NCBI GenBank assembly: GCA_945865755.1
Contig: CAMBFS010000013.1
Span: 1 to 39,540, forward strand
DNA from: Klebsiella pneumoniae
GTDB taxonomy: Bacteria > Desulfobacterota > Binatia > Bin18
Direction of reading: 5' to 3'
DNA length: 39,540 nucleotides
Shown: piece by piece, positions 15,789 through 24,414 of the stretch
How the letters are laid out: the number at the start of each line of letters is the position of its first letter
Position numbering within the stretch: the stretch's first letter is position 1
Notes under the pieces: generated by a model
What the model saw: the letters and a program-made list of their open reading frames with translations, nothing else
Database searches by the model: none
Told to the model about the DNA's origin: nothing
Position numbers and translations under genes: made by a program

Positions 15789-16601
15789 ATGGATTTGCAC
15801 CGCCTACAGAATCGGTTCTTCGCCCTGTTGTTCAGTCGCTTTCCCAGCCTGACGACAAAGTGGCTGAAGAAACAGCGATTGGATGATTATGGTCCCCCGC
15901 CGTGGGCACCGTTGAGTAAGCCCTTGGCCGACTGCACCGTGGCCTTGGTGACGACCGCCGGGGTGCATCTGCAAGAGGATACGCCATTCAACATGGCGGA
16001 CCAGGATGGTGATCCGAGCTATCGGGTCATTCCGCGTGGAACGTCACAACAGCGGCTCATCATCACGCACGATTATTATGACCACCGCGATGCGGACAAG
16101 GATGTGAACATCGTGCTTCCGCTTGAGCGGCTCGAAGAATGCGCGCGGGAGCGGGAGATCGGGAACGTGGCCCCACGACATTATAGTTTCATGGGGCATA
16201 TTGATGGTCCGCATATTCCTGTGTTGTTGGCGGTGACCGCTCCACAGGTGGCCCGACAACTGAAACAGGATCAGGTGGATGCCGTTGTCCTCACCCCCGC
16301 GTGAGGACTGTGTAATCGGTCCGTGGGACTGATTGCCAGAGAAATTGAACGATATGGTATCCCCACCGTGTCAATCAGCATCCAACGTGAGTTGACCGAA
16401 AAGACGCGACCTCCACGAGCCGTGTTCCTACGCTGGCCGTTTGGCCACCCGCTCGGCGAGCCGTTCAATAGCGCTCAACAACGCTGGGTATTGCGTGATG
16501 CGCTTCGGGCATTGACGGAGATGCGGACACCAGGGACGATTCAGGACTTGCCGTATTTGTGGCGACGACCGGGACCGTGGAGGAAGAGTTATGAGTTATG
16601 A
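15789..16601 (+). CDS. GrdB/PrdB-family selenoprotein (glycine/betaine/sarcosine/proline reductase-like), Sec172
   Basis: A 270-residue protein of the family of selenoprotein B of glycine, betaine, sarcosine and D-proline reductases. The reading frame has UGA at 16302-16304 (codon 172) between VDAVVLTPA and GLCNRSVGLIAREIERYGIP. UxxC here matches the family redox motif, and the sequence after the UGA continues the fold (IPTVSISIQRELTEKTRPPR, AVFLRWPFGHPLG). Without readthrough the protein would lose its redox centre. A 9-bp hairpin with a G-starting loop follows the UGA, as expected for a SECIS. The protein is shorter than classic GrdB (about 430), like stand-alone homologues in non-Stickland bacteria, so the substrate is unknown. 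The start is ATG 15789 with GGAG upstream. A small hypothetical gene and a glycosyltransferase gene follow. Confidence 0.9.
16305..16334 (+). promoter_or_regulatory. Bacterial SECIS element of the GrdB-like gene
   Basis: Stem 16314-16322 (AAUCGGUCC) pairs with 16326-16334 (GGACUGAUU) over nine base pairs with one G-U. The apical loop GUG starts with G and begins 18 nt after the UGA, within the known bacterial range. It also encodes conserved residues (NRSVGLI), so it is under double constraint. Confidence 0.8.
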
Positions 16602-16658
16602 GTGCTTTTGCTCTCTGCGCCTCTGCGTGAGCAAATTGGGAAAGGAGCAAATGACGGT

Positions 16659-16994
16659 ATGACGACACCCCTGCTTGAGTGGAACCTCGGCTTCGCGTTC
16701 GCCGAAGTGGTCGAAGGGTTGGAGAAGATGTGTGTCACGCGCGGCTATATCCATGCGCGCGCGGATCGGGATGGCGAAACGGACTTCTCCGTCACGCTCC
16801 CATCTGGAATTTTAGCACTGGTAGTGAAGCCGCTCCCTTCGCATCATAGTCCCTTCAGTCCGCTGATTATCGTGCACCGCACCATGCTGACGATCACGGC
16901 GCTCGCGACCACGGCGCTCACCACGATTGCTCCCCAGGATTGGGACGCTTTTCAGCGGCACGTGACACTCGCATTCCTGCGCGCGGGGGGATGA
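16659..16994 (+). CDS. Hypothetical protein (111 aa)
   Basis: Starts MTTPLLEWNLGFAFAEVVEG with AAAGGAG eleven bases upstream, a slightly long spacing. No motif or signal peptide is recognised; it is a small soluble alpha/beta-looking protein (DFSVTLPSGILALVVKPLPS). It lies 57 bases after the selenoprotein and 18 bases before the glycosyltransferase, so the three may share a transcript. Function unknown. Confidence 0.6.
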   Translation: MTTPLLEWNLGFAFAEVVEGLEKMCVTRGYIHARADRDGETDFSVTLPSGILALVVKPLPSHHSPFSPLIIVHRTMLTITALATTALTTIAPQDWDAFQRHVTLAFLRAGG

Positions 16995-17012
16995 GAAGGA
17001 ACAGTTGAACGT

Positions 17013-17690
17013 ATGCGCGTGTCGGTGGTGATTCCAGTCTTGAACGAGGCCGCGAGTATTGAGCGGACGTTACGGCAACTTCGCCAGGCAGAGGTGTGGC
17101 AGAGCATTGTCGTCGATGGGGGAAGCGACGATGACACGGTGTCGCTCGCTCGCGTGCACGCGGATGTGGTGCTGTCCTCCCCACGAGGTCGTGCACGGCA
17201 AATGAACACTGGAGGCCAAGTGGCGGAAGGCGAGGTGCTCCTGTTTCTCCATGCGGATACCGATCTGCCGCGTGGGTTTCTTCAATCACTGACCGACGCG
17301 CTTAGTGATCCGGGAGTTGTTGGCGGACGCTTCGATGCGCGGCTGGACGCGGAAGGATGGGCGTTCCGCATGGTGGAAACGCTGATGAACGTCCGTTCGC
17401 GGCTGACAAAAATTTCAACCGGCGATCAAGCGATCTTTGTGCGTCGCGAGGTATTCCAAAAGATGGGCGGCTATCCTGAGCTGGAATTGATGGAAGATAT
17501 CGAATTCAGTCGGAGGCTCAAACGGGAAGGGCGCATCGCCTGCTTGCGAGCCCGCGTGACGACCTCGGCTCGTCGGTGGCAGCGGGACGGCATCGTGCGC
17601 ACGATCGTGAAGATGTGGATATTACGGCTGTGCCACTTCTTTGGAGTTTCCACCTCACGGTTGCGAACGCATTATGCCGATACGCGTTAA
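17013..17690 (+). CDS. TIGR04283-type glycosyltransferase (family 2)
   Basis: A 225-residue GT-A glycosyltransferase. MRVSVVIPVLNEAASIERTL and VVDGGSDDDTVSLA give the nucleotide-sugar binding part. Then SSPRGRARQMNTGG and LLFLHADTDLPRGF, and later GDQAIFVRREVFQKMGGYPE and LMEDIEFSRRL, are characteristic of the TIGR04283 subfamily associated with arsenosugar-related gene clusters. The length is normal. It is soluble and probably membrane-associated. No arsenic gene is visible nearby, so the substrate is open. Confidence 0.85.
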   Translation: MRVSVVIPVLNEAASIERTLRQLRQAEVWQSIVVDGGSDDDTVSLARVHADVVLSSPRGRARQMNTGGQVAEGEVLLFLHADTDLPRGFLQSLTDALSDPGVVGGRFDARLDAEGWAFRMVETLMNVRSRLTKISTGDQAIFVRREVFQKMGGYPELELMEDIEFSRRLKREGRIACLRARVTTSARRWQRDGIVRTIVKMWILRLCHFFGVSTSRLRTHYADTR

Positions 17691-17700
17691 ATCCACCCGC

Positions 17701-17760
17701 AGGCTTGAGGCTATAGGGAGAATTTAAGAGGAAATTCCTGAAGCCTATAGCCTGAGCTTG
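17701..17760. terminator. Long hairpin between convergent genes
   Basis: GGCTATAGG (17709-17717) pairs with CCTATAGCC (17744-17752), with nested GAATTT/AAATTC arms around AAGAGG. It lies between the stop of the plus-strand glycosyltransferase and that of the minus-strand aldolase and can fold in both transcripts. No clear T run follows on either side, so a terminator role is likely but not classical. Confidence 0.5.
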
Positions 17761-17762
17761 TC

Positions 17763-18689
17763 CTACTTCATTTCTCCCGCATAAATCCGCATGCAGGTCC
17801 GCAAGAAGTCCAACCCTTCGTCCTTCTGCCGTTGAAACGAATTACGACCGATAATCGAGCCAAACCCACCGCCATCACGAATCGCGCGCACTTCGTTGAA
17901 GAACGCTTGGTCATCCTCGCTCTTGGGACCGCCAGAGAAGATCACAATCCGTTTACCATTGAAGGCGCTCTCCACGACGTGCCGCACCCGGTCGGTCAGG
18001 GTTTCGATGGGAATGCGGTGTTTCTCGTACACCTTCTTGGCATCTTTCAACTCGATATGCGCACTGGGCAGTTTCACTTTCACAATATGCGCCCCGAGCT
18101 GGCAGGCTATCTGCGCGGCGTAGGTGACCACGTCGATCGCCGTTTCCCCTTCCTTGCTGAGGTCCGTTCCACGTGGGTAGGACCATAAGACCATTGCTAG
18201 CCCTTTTGACTTGGCTTCCTTGGCGAATTCTCGCGCTTGCGAGTACATGATCTGCGCCTGAGAGGACCCGGGGTAAATGGTAAATCCAACAGCGGAGCAC
18301 CCAAGCCGTAGCGCGTCATCCACACTCGCAGTGACAGCCGAGAGTGGGTCTTTTTCATCATGCAGCGTATCGTGACTGTTCAGTTTGAGAATGAGAGGGA
18401 TCTCGCCCAGAAAGTTGGTGACCCCTGCTTCGATAAAACCGAGCGGGGCGGCGTACGCGTTGCAGCCCGCCTCTAGCGCGAGTTGGAAATGGTAATTGGG
18501 ATCGTATCCCGCCGGGTTGGGAGCGAAACTGCGCGCGGGCCCGTGTTCGAATCCTTGGTCAACGGGCAGAATCACGAATTTGCCAGTGCCGCCGAGGTGA
18601 CCGTGGTTGAGCAGCCGAGCTAGATTCATACGGGTCCCAGGATTGTCACTCTCGTACCAACTCAGGATTTTTCGTACACGTTCCGTCAT
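17763..18689 (-). CDS. fbaB: Class I fructose-bisphosphate aldolase (FbaB/DhnA type)
   Basis: Interconverts fructose 1,6-bisphosphate with two triose phosphates in gluconeogenesis and glycolysis, using a Schiff-base lysine. It has the family opening MTERVRKILSWYESDNPGTR, PVDQGFEHGP, the probable active lysine in AHIVKVKLPSAH, and the phosphate-binding end IFSGGPKSEDD and GFGSIIGRNSFQR. 308 residues, normal length. ATG 18689 has AAGGAG eight bases upstream; the longer frame to 18794 has no support. It follows the fructose-bisphosphatase gene by 58 bases, so the two form a gluconeogenic unit. Confidence 0.94.
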   Translation of the reverse strand: MTERVRKILSWYESDNPGTRMNLARLLNHGHLGGTGKFVILPVDQGFEHGPARSFAPNPAGYDPNYHFQLALEAGCNAYAAPLGFIEAGVTNFLGEIPLILKLNSHDTLHDEKDPLSAVTASVDDALRLGCSAVGFTIYPGSSQAQIMYSQAREFAKEAKSKGLAMVLWSYPRGTDLSKEGETAIDVVTYAAQIACQLGAHIVKVKLPSAHIELKDAKKVYEKHRIPIETLTDRVRHVVESAFNGKRIVIFSGGPKSEDDQAFFNEVRAIRDGGGFGSIIGRNSFQRQKDEGLDFLRTCMRIYAGEMK

Positions 18690-18747
18690 ATCTTGTTCTC
18701 CTTCTCTAGGTGTCTCGACCCGCTCTCCATGACTAGCGGACTTCTCC

Positions 18748-19746
18748 TTATTTGTAAAAGGATTCCGCCGCCGTGACATCATCCGTGCTGCCAATTAACA
18801 GCGGTACCCGTTGGTGCAAGTGAGACGGGAGGATGTCCATGATGCGCTGGGTGCCGTTACTGGCTTTCCCACCCGCCTGTTCGGTGACCATCGCCATTGG
18901 GTTTGCTTCATACATGAGGCGGAGTTTGCCATCTTTGTTTTTGGGATCAGCGGGATAGAGGAAAATCCCGCCCTTGAGTAACGTTCGGTGATAATCAGCG
19001 ACCAGAGAGCCAACGTACCGAGCGGAGTAGGGGCGGCTGGTGGCTTTGTCCGGCTGCTGAAGATAATCAATGTATCCTTTGGTCGGTGACAACCACTCCA
19101 ATCGGCGTCCTTCGTTAATGCTATAGATCGCCCCGCGTTGTGGAATGCGGATGTTTTCGTGCGACAGGAAAAACTCACCAAGTCCTGGGTCCAGTGTGAA
19201 GCCGTGCACGCCGTGGCCAGTGGTGAAGACCAGCATCGTGCTCGATCCGTACAACGCATAACCCGCGGCGACTTGGTCGCGTCCGGGTAAGTGTAAGGCC
19301 TGCTTGAGCGCGGCCCCGCTGCCCGCTGGGCGGCGATGGACCGAAAAAATCGACCCGACCGTGACATTCACGTCGATATTCGAGGAGCCATCCAGCGGGT
19401 CCACGAAGATGACATACTTCCCATGTTCGGTGGAGTTGCCCTCGATTTTGGCGGGATGCTCCAGCTCTTCCGACACCAGTTCGGACACCAGTTGTCCATA
19501 CGCAAACGCCTCAAGGAAGGCATCATTCGCGAAGGTATCCAGCTTTTGGACGACTTCCCCTTGAATGTTGCTTTCCCCCGTGTCACCCAAGATGCCGACG
19601 AGTCCCGCGCGCCCCAATTCGTAGGCGATTTTCTTCGCCGCTAGGGCAATTTGCGAAAGCAAGACGGAAAATTCTCCGGTAGCGCCAGGGGAGGCTTTTT
19701 GCTGCATGAGAAGGAAACGGGTGAGCGTCGTTCCTGTCGTGCTCAT
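18748..19746 (-). CDS. fbp: Class 1 fructose-1,6-bisphosphatase
   Basis: Hydrolyses fructose 1,6-bisphosphate to fructose 6-phosphate in the cytoplasm (gluconeogenesis). The metal-binding motif VDPLDGSSNIDVNVTVGSIF and the substrate motif YVGSLVADYHRTLLKGGIFL are intact, as are EANPMAMVTEQAGGKASNG and ILPSHLHQRVPL. 332 residues, usual length. ATG 19746 is preferred (AGGAG six bases upstream) over ATG 19764. It is transcribed with the aldolase downstream. The 385-base leader separates it from cofE. Confidence 0.96.
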   Translation of the reverse strand: MSTTGTTLTRFLLMQQKASPGATGEFSVLLSQIALAAKKIAYELGRAGLVGILGDTGESNIQGEVVQKLDTFANDAFLEAFAYGQLVSELVSEELEHPAKIEGNSTEHGKYVIFVDPLDGSSNIDVNVTVGSIFSVHRRPAGSGAALKQALHLPGRDQVAAGYALYGSSTMLVFTTGHGVHGFTLDPGLGEFFLSHENIRIPQRGAIYSINEGRRLEWLSPTKGYIDYLQQPDKATSRPYSARYVGSLVADYHRTLLKGGIFLYPADPKNKDGKLRLMYEANPMAMVTEQAGGKASNGTQRIMDILPSHLHQRVPLLIGSTDDVTAAESFYK

Positions 19747-19887
19747 AACGTGCTCCTGTGACAAAAAGAAGGTGTTCGGGCAAAAAGGATAGGTACTGGC
19801 CTATTTAGCACAGCGGCAAAGGAAAAAAAGAAGGTACGAAGGAGAATTATGACGACCGGGAGGGGTAAATCGACAGGGGAATGGATC

Positions 19888-19942
19888 GACAGGAAAGAGA
19901 CAGTGGGGGAGGTGGGGGTGGGGGAGGTGTCTCTTTCCTGTC
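19888..19942. repeat. Perfect 15-bp inverted repeat around a G-rich loop
   Basis: GACAGGAAAGAGACA (19888-19902) is exactly complementary to TGTCTCTTTCCTGTC (19928-19942). The 25-base loop contains three runs of five G plus GG pairs, suited to a G-quadruplex on the plus strand. It sits in the 385-base gap between cofE (ends 20132) and fbp (starts 19746), which otherwise holds no gene. It may be a terminator or processing site of the cof transcript; no T run supports simple termination. Confidence 0.7.
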
Positions 19943-20131
19943 CGCGTCCAAGTATATATCTCGGTAATCTCGGTGAAAACTTTAGTGCTGGGAAGAAAAA
20001 AACTGAAAAAGAGGGAAAAACAACACCTTATGCCCTTTCCAAAGACCTCAGGTCTTCGGCGGGTGTTGGGTTCTCTGTGTTTCTTGTCATATCGTCCGCC
20101 TCGAACGGCGTGGAATCCGGGATTTCCGCTG

Positions 20132-20884
20132 TTATCGAAAAAGGTCCGCCTCCGCGGGACGAATGAGGGTTTTGCTGCCGCCTTCGGCGGGACTGAATTG
20201 ATACCCGCGAATACTGACCGCTGGAACACCCGCTCCTTTTTCCATGACCAAGCCCGCCGCGGCGGCGAGTTCGTCGGCAACGGCGACTACGGTGTGATGG
20301 AGTTCACGTCCGCGCATGTCGGTCGAGCCACGGAGGTCAAGCAACGGCTCGAAGCCTGAAACGCCAAGAGCAAATTCCACCAGCCCATCGCGCCACGGGC
20401 GACCAAAAGTGTCAGTGATGATGACCCCAAGTGTGACTCCTCGTCGCTCCTGTAACGCGAGGCGTAAAGAGCGTGCCGACGCGTCAATATCCTTGGGCAG
20501 CACAATCACGATGTCATCGGCGATGCTGTTGGATTCATCGACGCCGGAGTTGGCGCAGACCCAGCCGTGCTTGGTTTCGGTAATGACCACGCCGTTTTTC
20601 ATGCGGACGATGCGACTGCTCTCTTGCAGCACCACTTCGACCGTACGTGGGTCTTTTTCCCATAACGTGGCGATTTGCTGGGCGAATGGTGACGGCGTGA
20701 CGGTCTTGAGATCGACGAGCGCGCCTTCGGCTTTCGAGATGATTTTCTGGCAGACAATGAGGATGTCGCTATTTCGCAGGCCGATCTCCGCGCGGTCGAT
20801 AGCCTCAAGCAACAGTGTCGGAAGCGAATCGCCAGGGTGAATTTCTGGGATGCCGGGAACTGGGATGATTGAGATGGAGTGCAT
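20132..20884 (-). CDS. cofE: F420-0:gamma-glutamyl ligase
   Basis: Adds gamma-linked glutamates to F420-0 with GTP. The 250-residue protein shows the family sequence GIPEIHPGDSLPTLLLEAID, DILIVCQKIISKAEG, a nucleotide/substrate segment NGVVITETKHGWVCANSGVD and VTLGVIITDTFGRPWRDG, ending with GRELHHTVVAVADELAAAAG. No fused nitroreductase-like domain is present, unlike in actinobacterial FbiB. It is the last gene of the cofG-cofH-cofD-cofE unit, 45 bases behind cofD. Confidence 0.95.
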   Translation of the reverse strand: MHSISIIPVPGIPEIHPGDSLPTLLLEAIDRAEIGLRNSDILIVCQKIISKAEGALVDLKTVTPSPFAQQIATLWEKDPRTVEVVLQESSRIVRMKNGVVITETKHGWVCANSGVDESNSIADDIVIVLPKDIDASARSLRLALQERRGVTLGVIITDTFGRPWRDGLVEFALGVSGFEPLLDLRGSTDMRGRELHHTVVAVADELAAAAGLVMEKGAGVPAVSIRGYQFSPAEGGSKTLIRPAEADLFR

Positions 20885-20929
20885 AATATACCTGCGGGGA
20901 AAAGTTTGGAGTTCGGAGTTCGGAGTTTT

Positions 20930-21898
20930 TCACTCCCTACGCCCTCTCGTTCTCCTATGTGGGTGTTCTAGTACGGTCTGTGCGAGCGCTGTTGATTTCT
21001 CTACGTCACTCATAATCGTATCCGTGACAATGACCGAGAGGCCGAGTTGTTCTAGTTGGTGCCGTTGCGCCGCATCTTGGGTATCAATGACGAAGGTGTC
21101 AAGAAAGTCGCGGTAGAGACCAGCGACGCCGCCTACGGACACGTCAATGCCAAGGCCGCCAAGCAACCGGTCGGCGGGCCCTTTAATCGGTTTGCCGGCG
21201 ACTAATGGACTAATCGCCACAACCGGCGCGGTCGTTGCCTGCATGGCTGCGCGGACTCCCGGTAGTGCCAGGATCGGGCCAATACTCACGATGGGATTGC
21301 TCGGTGGGAGAATCACCAAGTGTGCCGATTGAATCGCGTCGCGGACACCAGGAGCGGCGTGGGCCGTGGCGATGCCATGCAGTTCAACTTTCTTTACCTG
21401 CCCTTCGCTCCGCCCTTTGACGAAATACTGTTGAAAGGGGAGGGCCCCCGCCTCGGTGTGCACAATCGTGCGCACGGGGTCGTTACTCATGGGGAGCACG
21501 GTGGACCGCACTCCCCATGCCTGGGCGATAGCGGTGGTGACGTCGCTGAGGGATTTGCCTTGTCGCAGTTGTTGGGTACGAAAGAGATGCGTGGCAAGGT
21601 CCGCATCTCCTAATCCAAACCAGGTCTCTGGGTAGTAGCGGCCTAATGCGGTGAGACAACGAAACGTCTCTTCTGGCAGTCCCCAGCCTTTGCTGCTATC
21701 GACCGAGCCCGCCAGCGTGTAGGTGACCGTATCAAGGTCCGGGGAGACCGAGAGTCCAAAGAACTCGTCATCGTCGCCGGTATTGACGATGACAGTCAAC
21801 GAAGCGGGATCAATGACTCGGACCACGCCGCGCAGGAACCGGGCAGCGCCGACCCCTCCGGCGAGGGCAGTCACTCTGAAATCACGAGGAATCGGCAC
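20930..21898 (-). CDS. cofD: 2-phospho-L-lactate transferase (F420 biosynthesis)
   Basis: Joins the lactyl or enolpyruvyl phosphate unit to FO, giving F420-0 or its dehydro form. The 322-residue protein has the Rossmann-type N-terminus ALAGGVGAARFLRGV, VIVNTGDDDEFFGL with the metal-site Asp residues, and LVILPPSNPIVSIGPILALP, all typical. The start is a GTG 28 bases after the cofH stop. The last residues (PHRRTRGRRE) are basic and variable. Part of the cof operon. Confidence 0.95.
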   Translation of the reverse strand: MPIPRDFRVTALAGGVGAARFLRGVVRVIDPASLTVIVNTGDDDEFFGLSVSPDLDTVTYTLAGSVDSSKGWGLPEETFRCLTALGRYYPETWFGLGDADLATHLFRTQQLRQGKSLSDVTTAIAQAWGVRSTVLPMSNDPVRTIVHTEAGALPFQQYFVKGRSEGQVKKVELHGIATAHAAPGVRDAIQSAHLVILPPSNPIVSIGPILALPGVRAAMQATTAPVVAISPLVAGKPIKGPADRLLGGLGIDVSVGGVAGLYRDFLDTFVIDTQDAAQRHQLEQLGLSVIVTDTIMSDVEKSTALAQTVLEHPHRRTRGRRE

Positions 21899-21926
21899 AG
21901 CCTCTCAGCCTCTCCGCGCGCGGCGG

Positions 21927-23213
21927 TTAGTGTGTCGCCTGTTGCTTCTCACGCTCAAAGGGATGGACGTAGCGAAATTGCTCTGACGCGGCGAGCTTAC
22001 GATAGGAACCAAACCGCTCATCGGCATTCTTGACGAGATCAAGCGGGCTGACCTCTTCGTCCGCGCCAGTGAAGACTTTCCGTAGCTTGTAGGTCGTGCT
22101 CCGTTCCGCCGGCGTGCGTCCAGCGTCGCGAATCAATCGGCGTAACTCTTTCGGTGGGACCAATTGGCCATACTGCGCGCCAGCGGAGGTGGAGATGCTT
22201 TCGTTAATCAAGGTTCCGCCCAGGTCATTGGCGCCAGCCGTCAACAAGTATTGCGCCATCTTCGGCCCTTCCTTGACCCACGACGATTGGATGTTGCGGA
22301 ATGTAGGACCCAGCATCAGCCGCGCGACCGCGTGCATCTTGACGACTTCCGTGCCGGTTGCTCCCTCCCGCACGTTATCGACCAGTTTTCGCGTGTACAT
22401 CGGCGCTTCTTGATGAATGAGGGATAAGGGGACGAACTCGGTGAACCCTCGGGTCTCTTTTTGGATGTCGCGCAGCAGATTCATGTGCTTGACCCAGTGA
22501 ACCGGGGTTTCGATGTGGCCATACATGATGGTGGATGTGGTCGGGATCCCCAGGCTGTGGGCCGAGGTGATCACTTCGATCCATTGTTGGACGGTGATCC
22601 GCCCCGGAGCGATGATGTCGCGAATCTCTTGATCGAGAATCTCAGCGGAGGTGCCAGGCAGCGTATCCAAGCCCGCGTCCTTGAGTTCTTTCAGGTATTG
22701 GATGATGGGCACCCCAGAGCGGATGGCGCCGTACTGAACTTCTTCTGGCGAGAAGGCGTGCATGTGCAGAGTCGGAAAGGCTTTCTTCACCGCCTTGGTC
22801 AACTCGATATAGAGATTGCCGTCCATCTTGGGTGGGAGCCCGGCTTGCATGCAGACTTCGGTCGCGCCCATATCGACCGCTTCTTGCGCGCGCCGCACGA
22901 TCTCTTCGGTGGGGAGGAAGTAGCCTTCTTCTTGGCGATATTCACGGCTGAACGCGCAGAACGTGCAGTGCTTGATGCACACGTTGGTGAAATTGATGTT
23001 GCGGTTGACCACGTACGTGACGACGTCGCCAACCTGGCGGCGGCGCATCTCGTCGGCCACCAAACACATCGCCTGGAGGTCGAGGCCGTTGGTCTCGCAC
23101 AAGCGCAAGCCCTCGCTCCAAGAGAGTTCCTCTCCGTCCAAGGTGCGGTGGAGGATCGCACTGACTTCACGATTAATATGCTCAAGAACAGCAGTCAGTC
23201 CGTTACTTGCCAC
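21927..23213 (-). CDS. cofH: FO synthase subunit 2 (radical SAM)
   Basis: With CofG it makes FO (the deazaflavin chromophore of F420) from a tyrosine-derived radical and 5-amino-6-ribitylaminouracil. The 428-residue protein has the radical-SAM cluster motif NVCIKHCTFCAFSR, then EEIVRRAQEAVDMGATEVCM and TSTIMYGHIETPVHWV. Start GTG with AAGGAG seven bases upstream. Organisms with separate CofG and CofH genes, as here, differ from actinobacteria, whose FbiC is a fusion. 43 bases separate it from cofG. Confidence 0.95.
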   Translation of the reverse strand: MASNGLTAVLEHINREVSAILHRTLDGEELSWSEGLRLCETNGLDLQAMCLVADEMRRRQVGDVVTYVVNRNINFTNVCIKHCTFCAFSREYRQEEGYFLPTEEIVRRAQEAVDMGATEVCMQAGLPPKMDGNLYIELTKAVKKAFPTLHMHAFSPEEVQYGAIRSGVPIIQYLKELKDAGLDTLPGTSAEILDQEIRDIIAPGRITVQQWIEVITSAHSLGIPTTSTIMYGHIETPVHWVKHMNLLRDIQKETRGFTEFVPLSLIHQEAPMYTRKLVDNVREGATGTEVVKMHAVARLMLGPTFRNIQSSWVKEGPKMAQYLLTAGANDLGGTLINESISTSAGAQYGQLVPPKELRRLIRDAGRTPAERSTTYKLRKVFTGADEEVSPLDLVKNADERFGSYRKLAASEQFRYVHPFEREKQQATH

Positions 23214-23256
23214 AGCAAATCTCCTTCTTTCTTTCGGTCGGGATGGACGTATTGTC

Positions 23257-24414
23257 CTACGCCGTTACTTGTTGGTGCAGTTCTTGGGTGCGGGGGCGCA
23301 AGGCCGGCAACAAGAAATCGGGACGATCCATGTACTCTGGGTAGATCGCCAACCGCTCGCGGAGCGTGAATCCTTCTTCGCGACAGGTCTGCGCCAGCAA
23401 ATTGAGATGCGGCCACGCGGCCTCTGGATTCACGTAGTCTTTCGTGACCGGAGAGATTCCTCCCCAGTCGTTGATGCCGGCGCGCAATAGCAGTTTATGA
23501 TCCATTGGGCTCAAGTTTGGTGGGGCTTGGAGGTTCATTTGTCCACCCAACAGGAGGCGGGCGACGGCGACGGTTTTCGCCATGTCCACACTTTCGGGTT
23601 CCGGGGCGTCGGCCATGCGCGTGCGAGGCTTGGCGCGGAAATTCTGCACGATGACCTCTTGAATATGATCATACTCGTCATGGATGTCGCGGATCGCCAA
23701 GAGACTGTCGACCCGTTCTTCGCGGGTTTCGCCAATGCCGATGAGAATGCCGGTGGTGAATGGGATCGACAGTTCCCCAGCCTCGCGCAGCATGCGCACG
23801 CGGACGACAGGGTCTTTATCTGGGGCGGAGAAATGCGCCATGCCGCGTTCGCGCAACCGGGGACTGATGTTCTCAAGCATGAGCCCGAGACTGACGTTGA
23901 CCTCTTTGAGCCATTTCATCTCGTCATAGCTCATCACCCCGGCGTTGGTATGCGGGAGCATGCCGTGCGCCAGGGCGATTTCACAAGCGCGATAGATGTA
24001 TTCGGTGGTGTTGGCGTGACCAAAACCGGCTAAGGTCGCGCGATACCCGCTATAGGCGAGTTCGGGCTTGTCGCCCAAACACATGAGGGCTTCCTTGCAG
24101 CCTTGCGTGCAGGCGCGGGTGACCCACTCCTCGATTTCGTTGGGGGTCATCGTCCAGGCATCGGGGTCACGGGGGTCCTTGCGAAAGGTGCAGTACGAGC
24201 AACGGTCGCGGCAGAGATTCGTGATCGGCAGGAACACTTTGCGCGAATAGGTGATCGTCCGGCCCTTGCTCTGATCTCGTAATGCGCCCGCCGCGGCGAG
24301 GAGCGCGGGCATGTCCGCTTCCGGGCAATTGATTAAGCAATAGCCGTCCTCGGCGGACAGTCTGTTGTGGTGGTGGTGGGCTTTGTCGAGAATCACGGAA
24401 ATGTGAGGGTGCAC
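23257..24414 (-). CDS. cofG: FO synthase subunit 1 (radical SAM)
   Basis: Partner of CofH in FO formation. The radical-SAM motif is NLCRDRCSYCTFRKDP; GNxP-type and SPVTKDYVNPEAAWPHL segments mark the CofG subfamily. The GTG at 24414 (AAGGA six bases upstream) is preferred over the TTG at 24435, giving 385 residues. It is the first gene of the cof unit. A pair of palindromes sits just upstream (24491-24530). Confidence 0.94.
   Translation of the reverse strand: MHPHISVILDKAHHHHNRLSAEDGYCLINCPEADMPALLAAAGALRDQSKGRTITYSRKVFLPITNLCRDRCSYCTFRKDPRDPDAWTMTPNEIEEWVTRACTQGCKEALMCLGDKPELAYSGYRATLAGFGHANTTEYIYRACEIALAHGMLPHTNAGVMSYDEMKWLKEVNVSLGLMLENISPRLRERGMAHFSAPDKDPVVRVRMLREAGELSIPFTTGILIGIGETREERVDSLLAIRDIHDEYDHIQEVIVQNFRAKPRTRMADAPEPESVDMAKTVAVARLLLGGQMNLQAPPNLSPMDHKLLLRAGINDWGGISPVTKDYVNPEAAWPHLNLLAQTCREEGFTLRERLAIYPEYMDRPDFLLPALRPRTQELHQQVTA

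Noticed and set aside
22461-23369. 302-codon plus-strand frame opposite cofH
   Set aside because: Antisense shadow of a strongly conserved radical-SAM gene; no ribosome binding site or motif.
23497-24033. 178-codon plus-strand frame opposite cofG
   Set aside because: Shadow of cofG with biased composition and no recognisable motif.
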